Positions 10,345 through 21,793 of a DNA stretch of 64,000 nucleotides are shown one piece after another. Made by a program: the position numbers and the translations under genes. The stretch's first letter is position 1. Each line of letters opens with the position of its first letter. The notes beneath the pieces are model-generated. The model saw only the letters and a list, made by a program, of their open reading frames with translations, was not told the origin of the DNA and searched no databases. The stretch is from Miscanthus floridulus (lineage: Eukaryota; Streptophyta; Magnoliopsida; Poales; Poaceae), in NCBI RefSeq assembly GCF_019320115.1, contig NC_089593.1, positions 11,189,908 to 11,253,907 on the forward strand, written 5' to 3'.

Positions 10345-10890
10345 TTTAATGATGTGGTCTCCTCTCTCCCAACTTTCTACATGACTACTTTCACTCTGCC
10401 AGCAGCAGTTATCAAGCATATTGAGAAGTTTAGAAAGCACAATCTTTAGAGAAGAGCTTACTTAAATGCAAAAAAGCCTCCTAAGGCAGCTTGGAAAATG
10501 GTGTGCATGCCAAAGGAAGAAGGTGGTCCGGGGGTGACTAATTTGAAATCTCACAGTGAAGCCTTAACAATGAAAAATCTTCACAAAATTTTCATTAAGT
10601 TGGACATCCCTTGGGTGAACATTATTTCTGGAAAAACTCCACCCAAATGGAAGGCCACCAAATCATGTGAAACAAGGCTCTTTCTGGTGGAGGGATAATC
10701 TGAAATCGTTGGACACCTTCAAGATGTTTACTAAACTTCAAATTGTGGATGGAAAAGGTTCTCTTCTCTAGGACAATCTTTGGCACTCACGGGTTTAAGA
10801 TTAGAGTTCCCTAAACTTCATTCCTTTGCAAAAAAGAAATATATTTCTATATATCTCATCTATGCTTTTGCCATGGATGATGTTGTTTAA
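10345..10890 (+). pseudogene. LINE (L1-type) reverse transcriptase C-terminal fragment
   Basis: The conceptual translation carries typical plant L1 post-RT motifs: SSLPTFYM, LPAAVIKHIEKFRKH, AAWKMVCMPKEEGGPGV, ALTMKNLHK and FPKLHSFAK, in order but with frameshifts and stops (for example the TAG after FRKHNL). Both the core RT and the 3' tail are missing. The fragment runs directly into copia sequence at about 10890, so the join is a transposon-transposon junction. Confidence 0.75.
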
Positions 10891-10895
10891 GCTAG

Positions 10896-11170
10896 CAATG
10901 CAGGCTCTTTGGCTCAGAAATCTGTTGGCAGAGCTCACCTCAACTGAACCAAGAGTGGTGACATATATTGTTTGTAGACAACAATTCAGCCATTGCTTTG
11001 CATTGATGAAGAACCTAGTGTTGAATGGGTGCAGCAAGCATATTCATATAAAGTATCACTTCATCAGAGAGTGTGTGGAGAGGGGTCAAATTGTGGTGAA
11101 GAGAGTCTGCACCAATGACCAAAAGGCATAGCTGTGAGAGATCAGTGCACAGCAAGATTTGGGGGGAGAA
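10896..11170 (+). pseudogene. Ty1/copia RNase H C-terminal fragment
   Basis: The frame reads MQALWLRNLLAEL, then CSKHIHIKYHFIRECVERG and a short tail ending before the LTR. These are the conserved C-terminal RNase H motifs of copia polyproteins (compare the usual SKHIDVKYHFIR). A purine-rich tract (TTTGGGGGGAGAA, 11158-11170) follows as the polypurine primer site of plus-strand synthesis. All upstream gag-pol sequence is missing. Confidence 0.8.
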
Positions 11171-11592
11171 TGTTGGACTAATCCAGCTTGGGTACAGATG
11201 ATGATGACATTGCCTGGAGACACGTGGACAGGAGATGACGTGGGAGCTCGGGCATTTGAAATCAGCAGGCAAGAGCGCGGTGAGCTCGCCCACGATGTGC
11301 ACGGCGAGCGCATGTCTGAAGCAGTTGCGCTGAAGCGACTTTGTATCAGTCTTTTAGCAGTTTATTTCCATATTAGCGTGTGTGTTAATTACTGGTGTAA
11401 GTAGTATGTGTGTTAAGGTGTGGAAAACACAAGAGAACCACTTGCTTTTTGTGCTTGTATCGTTCTAACTCATCGGAGGAAAATAGCCCTGTCAGCCGAC
11501 AGTTGCCATGTCTGTGTGTGTTCTGTGTTCTTGATTGATTTCTTAGGTTAGCCACCGATCAAACGTGTGTAATTGGGTTCCTGAGGCCAACA
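11171..11592 (+). mobile_element. copia 3' LTR
   Basis: The LTR begins TGTTGGACTAATCC immediately after the polypurine tract and ends GAGGCCAACA, so the termini TGTTGG/CCAACA form a perfect short inverted repeat. Length is 422 bases. No matching 5' LTR is in the window, so the element is truncated on its left side. Confidence 0.75.
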
Positions 11593-12138
11593 TGCACCAC
11601 ATCGCTATCGGTGAGGAGAGGGAGGACGACGCGTTAGCGGTCATGGCTAGGGAAGTAGTATATATCTGAGTACGAGAGGGAGAGAGAAGGCATGGTATTT
11701 AAGCACTCCTCCGTATTATTACTGTTCTTCCTCCTTCGACCCCTTCTTCATCCTGAGCAAGGCACCTCTTGCTCACAGCCAGCCAGTGAGCCCCGGCGAC
11801 GGCGGAAAGTTGCACTGCATCGGTGCCGGAACAGCGCGAGATCCGTGGCCATCCCGCCGGCAACACCGATGACCATATGCCAACCCCGCGACGGACGCAC
11901 TCGGCGGATCGGCGGCACTGCAGATCAAGGGCAGCGGCGCGCGGCCCAGCATCAGCAAGTGGCCTGGTGACGCTCTCCGGCCCGGCACGGCAACGCAACA
12001 GAGGGATAGTAAACTCTGGACATATTATCCAACAGCAGTCGGACGGGCTTGGCCTGCTCTCCTGAATCCTGATGACTTGAACAAGTCGCTCTTCTCTGCA
12101 TCGCCTGCTTCAGAGTAGCAGAGGAAGGAGCGCTGACA
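11593..12138 (-). mobile_element. gypsy element 1 3' LTR (probable)
   Basis: On the minus strand the chromodomain region is followed by AAGAAGGGGGGAT, a polypurine tract, and then by TGTCAGCGCTCC at 12138, a typical LTR start. The far end is placed at 11593 because it abuts the copia LTR and ends in CA, but this end may be truncated. Length would be 546 bases. Confidence 0.55.
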
Positions 12139-12167
12139 ATCCCCCCTTCTTGAGAGCCGGCATGACC

Positions 12168-13065
12168 CTAGGCGGGCGCTCTTGGGAAGCGCTGCTTGAG
12201 AGGAACCAGCAGCTCCCAGGTGGCCAGGGACGGCGGCATCTGGGACCACTGCACAAGCACTTCCTCCACTGGGGAGGCACCTGCAGTCCAGCGACGATCC
12301 AGAATGGCTTGTGGCACCTGAAACTGGGCAAGTTCATCTGGGAGAGCATTAGTGACCGGCAGCTTACCATGCGAAGCCTTCAGCCGGGATACATCAAAGA
12401 CCGGGTGGATGGAAGAAGAAGTTGGCAACTCCAGTTTGTACGCGGCCGCGCCAATACGAGCCAGAATCTTGTAGGGGCCGAAGCATAACGGAATGAGAGC
12501 TTTTGATTAGCACGCCTGGCCAAGGAAGGTTGCACATATGGCTAGAGTTTCAAGAACACCCGGTCTCCAGCAGAAAATTGGCGCTTTGAACGGTGTTTAT
12601 CTGCCTTACACTTCATTCGCGTTTGAGCACGGCTCAGATGCTGCTAAATCAAGGAATTCATGACGGCGCGCTCATCGAGCCAATTGTTGAGGTCAGTAAC
12701 AGGTGTGGCTGCAGGGGAAGCATGACCGAAGTGCCGAGGAGGAAAACAATAGAAGACTTCAAGGAAGAATGGTAAGAAGAATTGTACCAAAACTCGGCAA
12801 AGGAGACCCACAGAACCCATTAAGAAGGGCAGACATGAGCGAAGCAGCGGAAGTATGTTTCAAGGCACTGGTTCACCCGCTCGGTCTGCTCGTCCGTCTG
12901 CGGGTGGTAAGCGGTGCTCATGCGTAGAGAGGTGCCGAAGATGGTGAAGAGGGTCTTCCAGAAGGCACATGTAAAAATGTGACCATGATCAGAGATTATG
13001 GCCAGAGTGTCACACATGATTTTAAAGACAAAATCGAATGCACGACATATGTATGACAGGATCAA
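12168..13065 (-). pseudogene. gypsy element 1 integrase C-terminal part and chromodomain-like end
   Basis: On the minus strand, motifs IISDHGHIF, FWKTLF, MSTAYHPQTDEQTERVNQ and LETYFRCF are those of the Ty3/gypsy integrase catalytic core, including the D and the final E. Further on, HPVFDVSRLK and LVQWSQMPPSLATWE mark the GPY/F and chromodomain-like end. Frameshifts separate the pieces, and the zinc-binding HHCC part is lost with the upstream insertion. Confidence 0.8.
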
Positions 13066-15584
13066 TTTTCATACATATATCGACTTTATTACATTATCAA
13101 AACCAGAGTTGCTTACATAACAAAAACATTATTACAAAATGACACGTAGGTCTAAAAGAAAATCTCATAAAACTTCCCGCGGAAATGGACACCATCTTCA
13201 CAGGAAGGTTGACCGGGGCAGCACCAGCCTAGAACACGTCGTCGGGGTCGAAGGTGTCGTCTTCAACATACTCCTCGTCGTCTCCAGTGTCTGGGTGGGG
13301 TAGTAGGAGGACAAAGAGAAAGGATGAGTACATCGAAATGTACACCGCAAGTGTAGGAATAATATGGCATGAGGCTTATTATAAAGGATAGGCTAACTTT
13401 GTTTGACACTAGCACCTAAGCGACACACATATTAACTTAATTTCCTCGGCACCTAGTTACTATGTGAGATTCTGCCTTCTCCTCAGAGAACCAAACCAAC
13501 ACTCGGATCCCATCCGAGCAACCACAAGAGCCAACCATTCCCTTGCCAAGGGAACCACCAACCACGAACTAGGAAGCCATCTAATCAAGAAGAAGTCTAG
13601 GCCATTCTTGACCGTGAGCACGGCTGATATATCAGTTTTATACTCTGCAGAGGTTGTACACTTTCACCACGAGTCATGTTTCCCCCATTATGCTAAACAC
13701 TACCGAGGTGCCAAGCAGGGTCACACTACAAGGCCTTTACAAAGCTGTGGTTCCCATCCCTGTGTATTCACTAAGGATTTATCGATTTAGGCTTCTTCTT
13801 GTGCCACTAAATTTTCCACAATGCACAGAAATAGACAGCTAATTACTTAGTCAGGGCCAGAGCCATGTAGCCCTCGAGATTGCGTTGTTAAGCCGGGTCA
13901 CTTGTCCATGAACCAGTCCTTAGAATCCAACGGAACGACTACAACCCAAAACCACCAACCACTAGGTCATCACACATCCATCAATATCCACCATACCATA
14001 GCATAAACCAGCCTCAGCCAAACTTTCCATCGTGTCAGATTCCTAATCACCATATTGCTAAAAAGATTACTAACCCACATGTTGCATATATCATTAATCA
14101 ATATTAAATTATAACCTTTCCATCCCAACCATGATAGCGAACTAAGTATGACACTACCTATCCAAAACCAGGTTTCAACGATAATGTAAACAAGTTCTAG
14201 TCAACTCTATCATGGGATTTAAATTTGGACTCTACATGCAACTAATGGTCTAACTACTCTAACTCAAAGTAAAACAAATGTAGGAGCAAGTATGGTCAAG
14301 GACACTTGCCTCAAAAGCTATTCAGACACTTGTTCTTTCCTTCTGGATCAACCTTGATTCAGTCTTCTTTGATAGACAGCAACTACGGGAACAAGCATAA
14401 CAAAGAAACCTATGAACAGTGCACCAAACATAATAAAACATACTATAAAGGTTGCTAACATGCAGGGCTTGTTTCTACGACCGCGTGAGCATAAAAACCA
14501 CTAAAAACGGAGCTACGATTAAAAAGTTATAGGCTTTTGAAGTTTTAAGGGCATTTTGGTAAATAGAAAGATTTATTTGTAAATACTTTTCAAATTTAGG
14601 GACCAAAACATAAATACATTTTTAAAACAAATAAATCTCCTTTTCATTTCTGTTAGGGCTAAAACAGAATTATATCTAGACTTCAGGGGCTAGCAAAGAA
14701 GATTATAAAAGGCACATGAAACAGAGATGAAATTGGAAAACCAACAGGGGTAGATTGCAAAGTGCTGCTGACGGGAGATGTTGACCTGCTGAGGTGGCAT
14801 GGACCGCTGAATGGCTTGCTGATGCTGACTGGGATGGGTGCATTGACTTGTGTTGACCCTAGTCAAGATCGTATCTCAGCCGCTGATCTTGAATTCGACG
14901 GCCGTGGAGGTGCCTGCTCGGCTCCTGATGCCACTGTCGTCTGTCCAAGGCTACGGAGTGGTTGCGGCTCGCCGGCTCTAGGCCGGGACAGCACTTCGGC
15001 GGCCGGCGGTCAATGGCAAGCGGCGGAGGACGGAGAGGAGTCCACAACAAACTCGCCAGTGTGGTCCTTGCCGGCGGTGACAATCATAGAGGAGGCTGAC
15101 CTTGGTGAGCAGCTGCAGGGGAGGGTAGAGGCTCGCCGATGCGCGGTGGAGAGGCGTCTGCGGCCCCGGATTTAGGCCTATGAGTGGGGCTGTGGTGCGG
15201 TGTGCCCTTGAGAGGCCAACAGAGCAAGCGGTGGGCGAGAAGGTGGTCAGAATGGGGATATCGGGAGCTTGGGCCGAGCTTGGCCATGGCGGCGGTGGCG
15301 GCAAGTGTGGCTCTGAGACGGAAGGGGGAGCACGGGAAGGGGTGAGGGGGTGGTGGCGTGCAGAGACGGTGCCGAGGGAGGGTTTTATAGGGGGAGGCGA
15401 GGTATGAGGGCCGGGTCGTGGAGCTCGGGCGGCCGGCCATCAATGGCGGCCGCGATTCGAGCGCGTGAGAGAGCGGGTCAGGGCGGACCATGGTTGCCGG
15501 GCGGGGGATGCGGGAGGAGGAGCTCGGTCCGCGTGGCTGCAGAGGACGCGGGCGTGGACGGGGCTGAGGGCGCGCGCTTGAGGA
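13066..15584. mobile_element. 2.5 kb unidentified insertion inside gypsy element 1
   Basis: This block lies between the RNase H end and the integrase core of element 1. It has an AT-rich half with no coding (13300-14750) and a GC-rich half (14850-15580) with low-complexity proline-rich frames on the minus strand. Near 13220-13300 the minus strand can encode a short acidic string (GDDEEYVEDDTFDPDDVF). I could not find matching termini or a target duplication. It is probably a non-autonomous LTR or DNA element. Confidence 0.4.
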
Positions 15585-15660
15585 CGGCGGTATTGTCCGT
15601 GCCTTTCTTGTACACGATTTTATAATTTAAGCCCAGCAACTTGGTGAAGACCTTTTGCTA
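15585..15660 (-). pseudogene. gypsy element 1 RNase H C-terminal fragment
   Basis: The minus strand reads QKVFTKLLGLNYKIVYKKGTDN, the conserved end of gypsy RNase H. It is cut off on one side by the 13066-15584 insertion and on the other by the MITE at 15670-15792. About 25 residues of the family consensus are missing between this piece and the RT/RNase H block. Confidence 0.7.
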
Positions 15661-15669
15661 CCATATTGG

Positions 15670-15792
15670 CTCCGTTCGCTTCGCTGAAAAAACAAGCCAA
15701 AACACTGTTCCGGCTAATTTGTTGTGAGAAAAACAATGTTCCGGCTGAAAAAACAAGCTGAAAAAGACGGATTATAAGATAAACGAACATGA
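15670..15792. mobile_element. MITE with GTTCG/CGAAC ends in RNase H region
   Basis: The body begins CTCCGTTCGCTTCGCTG and ends GATAAACGAACATGA and is non-coding; it resembles the GCCTGTTCG MITE group. The flanks GCTACCATATTGG (15657-15669) and CCAATATGGTAGC (15793-15805) are perfect inverted copies of each other, an odd arrangement for a target site. Confidence 0.55.
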
Positions 15793-16544
15793 CCAATATG
15801 GTAGCAGGTAGTGATGCCAATGTTCTACAGCAAGAAGTATCACGAGATACTCTTTCTCATAAGCAGATAGACCACAGCTGCAGGGGCAGAGTGCTTTGCT
15901 GATAAAGGCGAGAGGGTGGCCGTCTTGATGAAGAACTGCATCTATGCCAATGCCGCTTGCATCCGTGTCAATGTGGAAGGGCCGCTGGAAGTTAGGCAGT
16001 GCTAGAACGGGGACAGAGCTCATGGCAGACTGCAGAGCAGTGCAAGCAGTCTGCTGGGAAGATGTCCAGACAAATGGTGCATCCTTCTTCAGTAACTCGG
16101 TTAGTGGCTGGGCAATGATTCCAAAATTGCGCACGAATTTGTGGTAATAACCCGCGAGCCCAAGAAAACTGCGAAGTGCGCGGACAGAGGTTGGAATTGG
16201 CCAATCAAGAATTGCTTGCACTTTTGTTGGGTCAGTAGCCACACCTTCAGTACTTAGCACATGATCGAGATAAGTGATAGAGCACTGAGCGAACGAACAA
16301 TTGGACATCTTGATCTTCCAGTGGTCTTGGCAAAGCCACAACAGTACTTGGCGGAGATGATCAATATGTTCTTCCAATGAAGTACTATAGACGAGAATGT
16401 CATCAAAGAAGACAATGACAAACTTGCGAAGGCTAGGAGCTAAAGTGCAATTCATTGCTCCTTGAAATGTCCCCGGAGCGCCGGTTAGCCCAAAAGCCAT
16501 AACACCAAATTCGTACGGATCCAAATGCATCTGAAATGTTGTCT
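15793..16544 (-). pseudogene. gypsy element 1 reverse transcriptase/RNase H block
   Basis: The minus-strand frame has the RT motifs FGVMAFGLTGAPGTFQ and VFFDDILVYS (the YxDD-type catalytic box in FFDD form), then LRSFLGLAGYYHKFV of the connection region, and RNase H motifs FHIDTDASGIGIDAVLHQDG and YEKEYLVILLAVEHW. It is the best preserved part of element 1. It starts abruptly because a MULE separates it from the N-terminal part of RT. Confidence 0.9.
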
Positions 16545-17710
16545 GGGGCTCTTGCATTTATATCCCTATTTTATATCAAAATTGTGATTTTACCCCTATT
16601 TTTTTTACTTTGTGAATTTATCCTTGCGTTATCAAAATAAAGCACCACTTTGCCCCTATTTCGTTATCCTCCCCTAACGGTGTTAACTTTTGTACAATTA
16701 GACAAAAATGCCCATGTGATTTTGCACCTGGTTGTTATGAGTATTTGTGATTTTACCCCTGATTTAAATAATACATTTATATTGTAGTTGACAAAAATGG
16801 TTAAGTTTGGTCAAATATATTTGGTATAATTTGCAATTTCATATCATATTTAATATTGAAAAAATATTCAAAATTTTGAAAACAGCTTAGCAATACTTTG
16901 ATAGTATTAGAGCAACTCTAAGAGCATAGGTAAATTTGAATAGATAAACTGACTCTCTAAAACAATTTAGCTTGTCGAAGTATGAAAATTTCGCAGCAGC
17001 TTTTCTAAAACCATCTCGCTATTTTTTTCTAATCTATCGCTAGTCATCAAGCCTACATTGAAGTATAACGGTATAACTTTGGAGCATACCGTCGAACACC
17101 TTCACGGCATGCCTTGCTTCTCGTCGAAGCGTATGCCTCACTGCCATGGAGTCACGCAAAGATGCTCCAAGTTGCCTTCACGGATCTCCTAGCTAGAAAT
17201 GGATGCTACTAATTCCCTGCCAGCGCTGAACCTCCCGAGGTCATCTGTGTCGAGGCTCGTGGCAGCGCGGGCTGCCAGAATAGGCTGCCGCCGTAGTGTG
17301 CCCTGCGCCGCCGCACCACGGGCCACGCGATCCGCGCGCCGTTACCACAACGTGGGCCTGTGCGCTGCCCCGAGCGCCGCACGCCGCCTCAAGCTCTGCG
17401 CGCCGCTACTGCAATGCGCCCCGCGCCACTGCCTGGCCCGGTTCTTCGTCCCGATCCCTCGACACGAGAGAGACAGCCACCCGTGCCTCTGTTTCCTACA
17501 GAGTGGATGAGGAAGAGAACGAAGCGATAAGGGGCAATTTGGCCTTTTTCGTCTTTGTGTTTAGGGATTTTGATTTTTTTTAATTCATTTATCCAAACCA
17601 GGGGCAAATCGAGCTTTCATTTGAAAAAAGCGAGGGCAACATCACAAATTTAAAAAGCAAGGGTAAAATTACAGTTAGACTCGTAGACAAGGGTAAGAAC
17701 ACAAATTCTC
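16545..17710. mobile_element. Mutator-like element (MULE), non-autonomous, in gypsy RT
   Basis: The element is 1,166 bases. Its long imperfect inverted termini contain TTATATCCCTATTTTATATC on the left and the complement of AGGGTAAAATTACAG on the right. It is flanked by nine-base duplications ATGTTGTCT (16536-16544) and ATGTTGTTT (17711-17719), 8 of 9 identical, at a site inside RT coding sequence. The centre (17199-17510) is GC-rich and open but resembles no known protein; it may be captured host sequence. Confidence 0.75.
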
Positions 17711-17719
17711 ATGTTGTTT

Positions 17720-18160
17720 TGTGCTCATCACTGTGCTACAATAGTATTTGATGGAATCCTGCTCGAAGGTCCAGTTTGGAAAACCAACTGGCCTGATGTC
17801 CAGTTTAGAAAACCAACTGGCCTGATGCAACTCATCTAGAGACTAATCAATGACAGGTACCAGGTACATGGATTTGACTGTCAGAGCATTAAGTTTGCGA
17901 AAATCAACACAGATCCTATAGGATTGGTCCTTCTTCTTCACCAAGAGCACCGGGGAGGAGAACAAATTGGTGCTTGGTTGGATGAGCCCCTGAGACAACA
18001 TTTCCTGAACTTGGCACTTGATTTCTTTCTTGAGGGTTGGAGGATAGCGATATGGACGAATGTTGAACGGTTGAGCTCCCAGGATTAGAGGGATATGGTT
18101 GTAGGAACGTGATGGCAGAAGGGAGTCCGGCGGCTGAAATAAATAACTGAACTGAACCAG
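17720..18160 (-). pseudogene. gypsy element 1 reverse transcriptase N-terminal part
   Basis: The minus strand reads motifs RYPPTLKKEI, EMLSQGLIQPS, SSPVLLVKKKD, RICVDFRKLNALT and SWFSKLDI. Just before the MULE junction lies DLRAGFHQI, repeated in part because a 33-base stretch (CCAGTTTGGAAAACCAACTGGCCTGATG type, 17769-17830) is duplicated in tandem. Stops and frameshifts are present. Confidence 0.82.
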
Positions 18161-18163
18161 TAA

Positions 18164-18407
18164 GCCCTTGTTTAGTTGCTACCCAATTTCTAAAAAGTTG
18201 CTACAGTACCTGTCACATCGAATGTTTGCGGCCCATGCATGGAGCATTAAATTTAGACGAAAAGAAAAACTAATTGCACAGTTTGGTGGGAAATTACGAG
18301 ACGAACGTTTTAAGCCTAATTAGTCAATGTTTGGACACTATTTGCCAAATAAAAACGAAGATGCTACAGTAGACCCAAAATCCAAATTTCGCGAACTAAA
18401 CAAGCCC
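18164..18407. mobile_element. Tourist-type MITE (PIF/Harbinger-like)
   Basis: The ends GCCCTTGTTTAGTT and AACTAAACAAGGGC (seen as AACTAAACAAGCCC) are inverted repeats, and TAA is duplicated on both sides (18161-18163, 18408-18410). Length is 244 bases with no coding capacity. It sits between the protease and RT parts of gypsy element 1. A related copy is at 41220-41451. Confidence 0.85.
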
Positions 18408-18410
18408 TAA

Positions 18411-20413
18411 TTTCTGCACTTCAACAGGTAACGGTGCAGACTGAGATGTTGATTGCAGAGGATCTAGAGCACATACTTGCAGAAACAACTCAGCTGGAGG
18501 ATTGGCCAGATAACCCTGCAGAACCACAGAACTGCCCTCATATGGAATTGTAAGCTATATATACTTCCAATGCACTTGCATCGGGATGGAGGATTTCAAC
18601 CAATCCATACCAATGATCATATCGAATGCAGCCAATGGAAGAACATGAAGATCAGAGACAAAATTGTACTGACCAATTGTCCACTAAATGTTGAGCAGAG
18701 TTGCAGAACTGGGCAAAATCCCACCACCAGCAATACAGAGACATTCTGAAGCCTAGCTGCCACAGATTCACTGATGAAAGATGATGAACTGCTAGAATCC
18801 AATAACATCTGCAGTGGAATCCCTGAACAGAGCCTAAAAAACGGACAGTGCGAGGAGCCAGAGTTCCAGTAAGAGCACTCTGAGAAATTGCCAAGAAAAC
18901 CTGAGGTTCTTGCGTGGTAGGAGAAGATGGCAGAGCGTCCTGATCATCGGCCTGGAGCAAATCCCATAGCTCTTGGACAACGTGGAGCTGAACTTGGGGG
19001 CCGCACTTGTGGTCCTTACTCCACTTCTCGCTGCAACGGAATCAGAGGTCCAAGCACGCCGATATGCCTTGACAGCCGCTAGCTTGGCGTATGTGGAAGA
19101 AGAAGCCAGCGACTCAACAGGCGGAGTCATAGGCGGCGGCTTGTCGTTGAATGGAGGTGGAGGCAGAGGCAGCACCGTCTTGGGCGTGAACTTACCCGTC
19201 AGAGTCAACCAGCCCAGGACGGTGTGCATGTTGATGATGGAGCAGCCCACCTCTTCCTGCACCAGAGCCATAGACACAGCAGCATCCAAACTTTGGGGGC
19301 GAGAGACTAGAATCATAGATTTGAGTTTGGGTCGAAGGCCATCAATGAATCACATGGTATAGAAGAGGGGATCAGTGGATGAAGAATAAGCTTTAAGCTG
19401 ATCGATTAAGTCGGAGAAATGCTCAACATAGTCGGATATAGTGGAGGTTTGTTTCATTTGGAAGAGCTTGTGGATCAGCGCTTCATGTTGGTCGTGATCA
19501 AAGCAACCGTGTAGTGCCTGGCAGAAGGCGGACCAAGAGGCTATGGCTGGAGTGTTTTCAATGGATTGGTACCAACGGGCGGCGACAGCCTTCAAGGTAC
19601 ATGGAGGAGACGCTCACCCACACGAAAGGATTGACAGGTGTACATGATGAAATACTTTTCATAGTTGGAATGCCATAGGCGTGGGTTTTCACCATTGAAC
19701 TTATTGAATGGGAGTTTGAGAAGGCGACCGGTGGGATTGGGAGCATAGTTGTGGTTGTTGGTGTGGAGAGATTAGAACATAGGCGGGTGGAAGGGGGCGG
19801 GTAGGTATGGCGACTGGTGGTGGTCGGTAGGGAAGGGGTGGAGTTGGACATGGTAATGGAGGTGGAGGAGGAGGGTTGATCTGTATTGGAGAAGGTGGAG
19901 GAGGGTCAGGTTGCTTACCCATGACTGGGACATGGGTCTAGGTAGTCACAGACTCAAACCCAACATCCCATGAGACTGATGCTTCGCAGTGCCCACGGGG
20001 TCCATCGGTGTTCTGTCCGGTAGGTGGGCAGCGCGGATGCCAATGAAGGAGAAGCGATGACGCTGAGCCAGGGAGGCAAAGTGTCGAGCACCTTGCTGTC
20101 GAGGCCAGGACAAAATCTTTTGGACTTCGATTTTGAGGTCGTCGACGATGGCCTCGACCTCCGGATGCTAGGTACCGAGATCCGTGGAGGCGGCTTCGAC
20201 GACGGCGACGCGATCGTCGCGCTCGGCATGGATCTATTCAATCCTGATAGACTCTAGGTTGGTGATGCAGTTGGCGGGTGTCAGCGATGGTGTCAGTGCA
20301 GGCGGACTCAAGGGCATCGAGGCGCCTTGTCCACTGCGGACGTCATGGGAGGCGTGGTCGCTGTCGAGGTCGACCAAGCGCTTGGCCCACTTTGCGTCGT
20401 GCTCGTCAAAGGC
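18411..20413 (-). pseudogene. gypsy element 1 gag and protease remnants
   Basis: On the minus strand the N-terminal gag coil-like part (KWAKRLVDLDSDHASH near 20.36 kb) is followed by a proline-rich segment, the capsid-type motif AVAARWYQSIE with FDHDQHEALIHKLFQMKQT and EHFSDLIDQL (19.35-19.6 kb), a zinc-knuckle remnant CSEKWSKDHKC (about 19.02 kb, different frame), and a protease motif LLDSSSSSSFIS (about 18.8 kb) where D[ST]G is no longer intact. Several frameshifts make it non-functional. Confidence 0.82.
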
Positions 20414-20418
20414 ATGAT

Positions 20419-21793
20419 TGTTGGTATTTAATAGTGCAAATAAGAAAATAAGAATTCTACAAGCGCACAGATATACCATTGTAGCACTTCACCGGGAGTA
20501 TTCCATGTATCGTTATTTATATTTTATCACTAGGAGGAACTGATAGCAAAGAAGAGATTGATAAACATGTACTTATGATAATATTATTACTAAACACTTA
20601 CTCTAAATAGGGGTAAGTCAAGAAATATTTATATGATAAGGGCATAACAATTCAGAGAAAGAGATAGATACTCATGAATGTAGTATAGCTAAACTAAGTA
20701 ATATTCAAGAGAGTAAGATTTCTAAGTTTGTTCTAATCACAAGTTAAAACATATACATTCTATAGCAGTAATTAACTCTCCATCTATGTATAAGGGACAT
20801 CTCTAAGGAGGAGTATATAATAATATACTTCTCCATCGTGACATATGTCCTGCTAGTCCTACAGACAGGGGTTGAAATACAGAGGATCTACAAGGCTGTC
20901 ACCTAAATAGATCTACCACACCCAGAATGGAGGGTGCATCCACATGCAAATAAGGTATAAGTACCACTGCTTACACAGAGTTTGGCTACTCAACCCACTC
21001 GACTAATGAGTTGAGTGCTCTGTGATCTTATGTATAAACTTAAAGATAACTACGACTATATCATGCATGAACTCATAGTAAACTAAGAACATAATAAAGA
21101 TAAACATTGTATGGATTAAGAACAAAGTTATGATAAGATAGTAAAAGGATATAAAAGTTATACCAAGTCTTTCAGAGATGAATCCAGAACCTTAAATGAT
21201 AGCACAATTCTACTTGAGTCTTACTTTAGCTAAACTATACTAAAACTATGGATAACTGGAGTTCTACTCTTCTCTTCTGAATTGGATCTCTGAATTCATC
21301 AGGATTCAGGATGGCCTCTAGAAGGGGGTCTGGGTGTCCTTTTATAGGGGGTGGATTGAGTAGGGGGCAAGCAATTGCCATGTCATCGATCCTACGTCAC
21401 ATTTTAATCTCGTCCTTCCGTGCAAACCGACTTCATGGCGGAGATTTATCCTCAAAGTTGGTGGTGCTGACGGGAGCTGACAGGTGGGGTTAGGGGAGGT
21501 CGGCCGACCTTCAGACCCCACCTTAGCCCCTCTGTCAGTCAGGCTTCATTCCTTCGACAGGTAATGATGTTTAGGGCCCAGTAGATTTAGTTTCGTGGCG
21601 ATTGGATCTTGATTTGTTGTGATAATATGTCCCACTTGTCCTGTTTTCTGGATAAATTCTCCTGCATTCATAAAATCACGAAAACTTATGGAAATACTTA
21701 GTTCTGAACCACTACACGTATATTGGTGATTGATTTTAAGAATGAATACAAGGTATATTGACGGTTTATGATTGACATTAATGACCGTCAACA
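20419..21793 (-). mobile_element. solo LTR, minus orientation, with 5-base target duplication
   Basis: Plus-strand ends are TGTTGGTATTT and GACCGTCAACA, giving a TGTTG/CAACA inverted terminus, and ATGAT is duplicated exactly on both sides (20414-20418 and 21794-21798). Length is 1,375 bases. A TATA-like CTATAAAAGG occurs on the minus strand at 21337-21346, so transcription would run leftward. There is no internal region, so this is a recombination product. It lies at the gag start of gypsy element 1. Confidence 0.85.

Larger units (their letters stand above)
11593..20418 (-). mobile_element. Ty3/gypsy (chromovirus-like) element 1, minus strand, heavily nested
   Basis: Read from high to low coordinates, the parts come in Ty3/gypsy order: gag (20.4-18.95 kb), protease (about 18.6-18.8), reverse transcriptase (18.16-17.72, then 16.54 down), RNase H (to about 15.59), integrase (13.06-12.8), chromodomain-like end (12.43-12.17) and 3' LTR (12138 down). 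Integrase after RNase H defines gypsy order. Every open frame is broken. The element is interrupted by a 2.5 kb unknown insert, a MITE, a MULE and a Tourist; a solo LTR bounds it at 20419. No 5' LTR was identified. Confidence 0.85.

Noticed and set aside
15084..15491. Pro/Ser-rich minus-strand frame in the unknown insert
   Set aside because: Low complexity and unsupported by motifs; kept as non-coding repeat sequence.
17199..17583. Two overlapping frames inside the MULE in RT as a host gene
   Set aside because: No recognisable domain, start context or intron; noted only as possible captured cargo.
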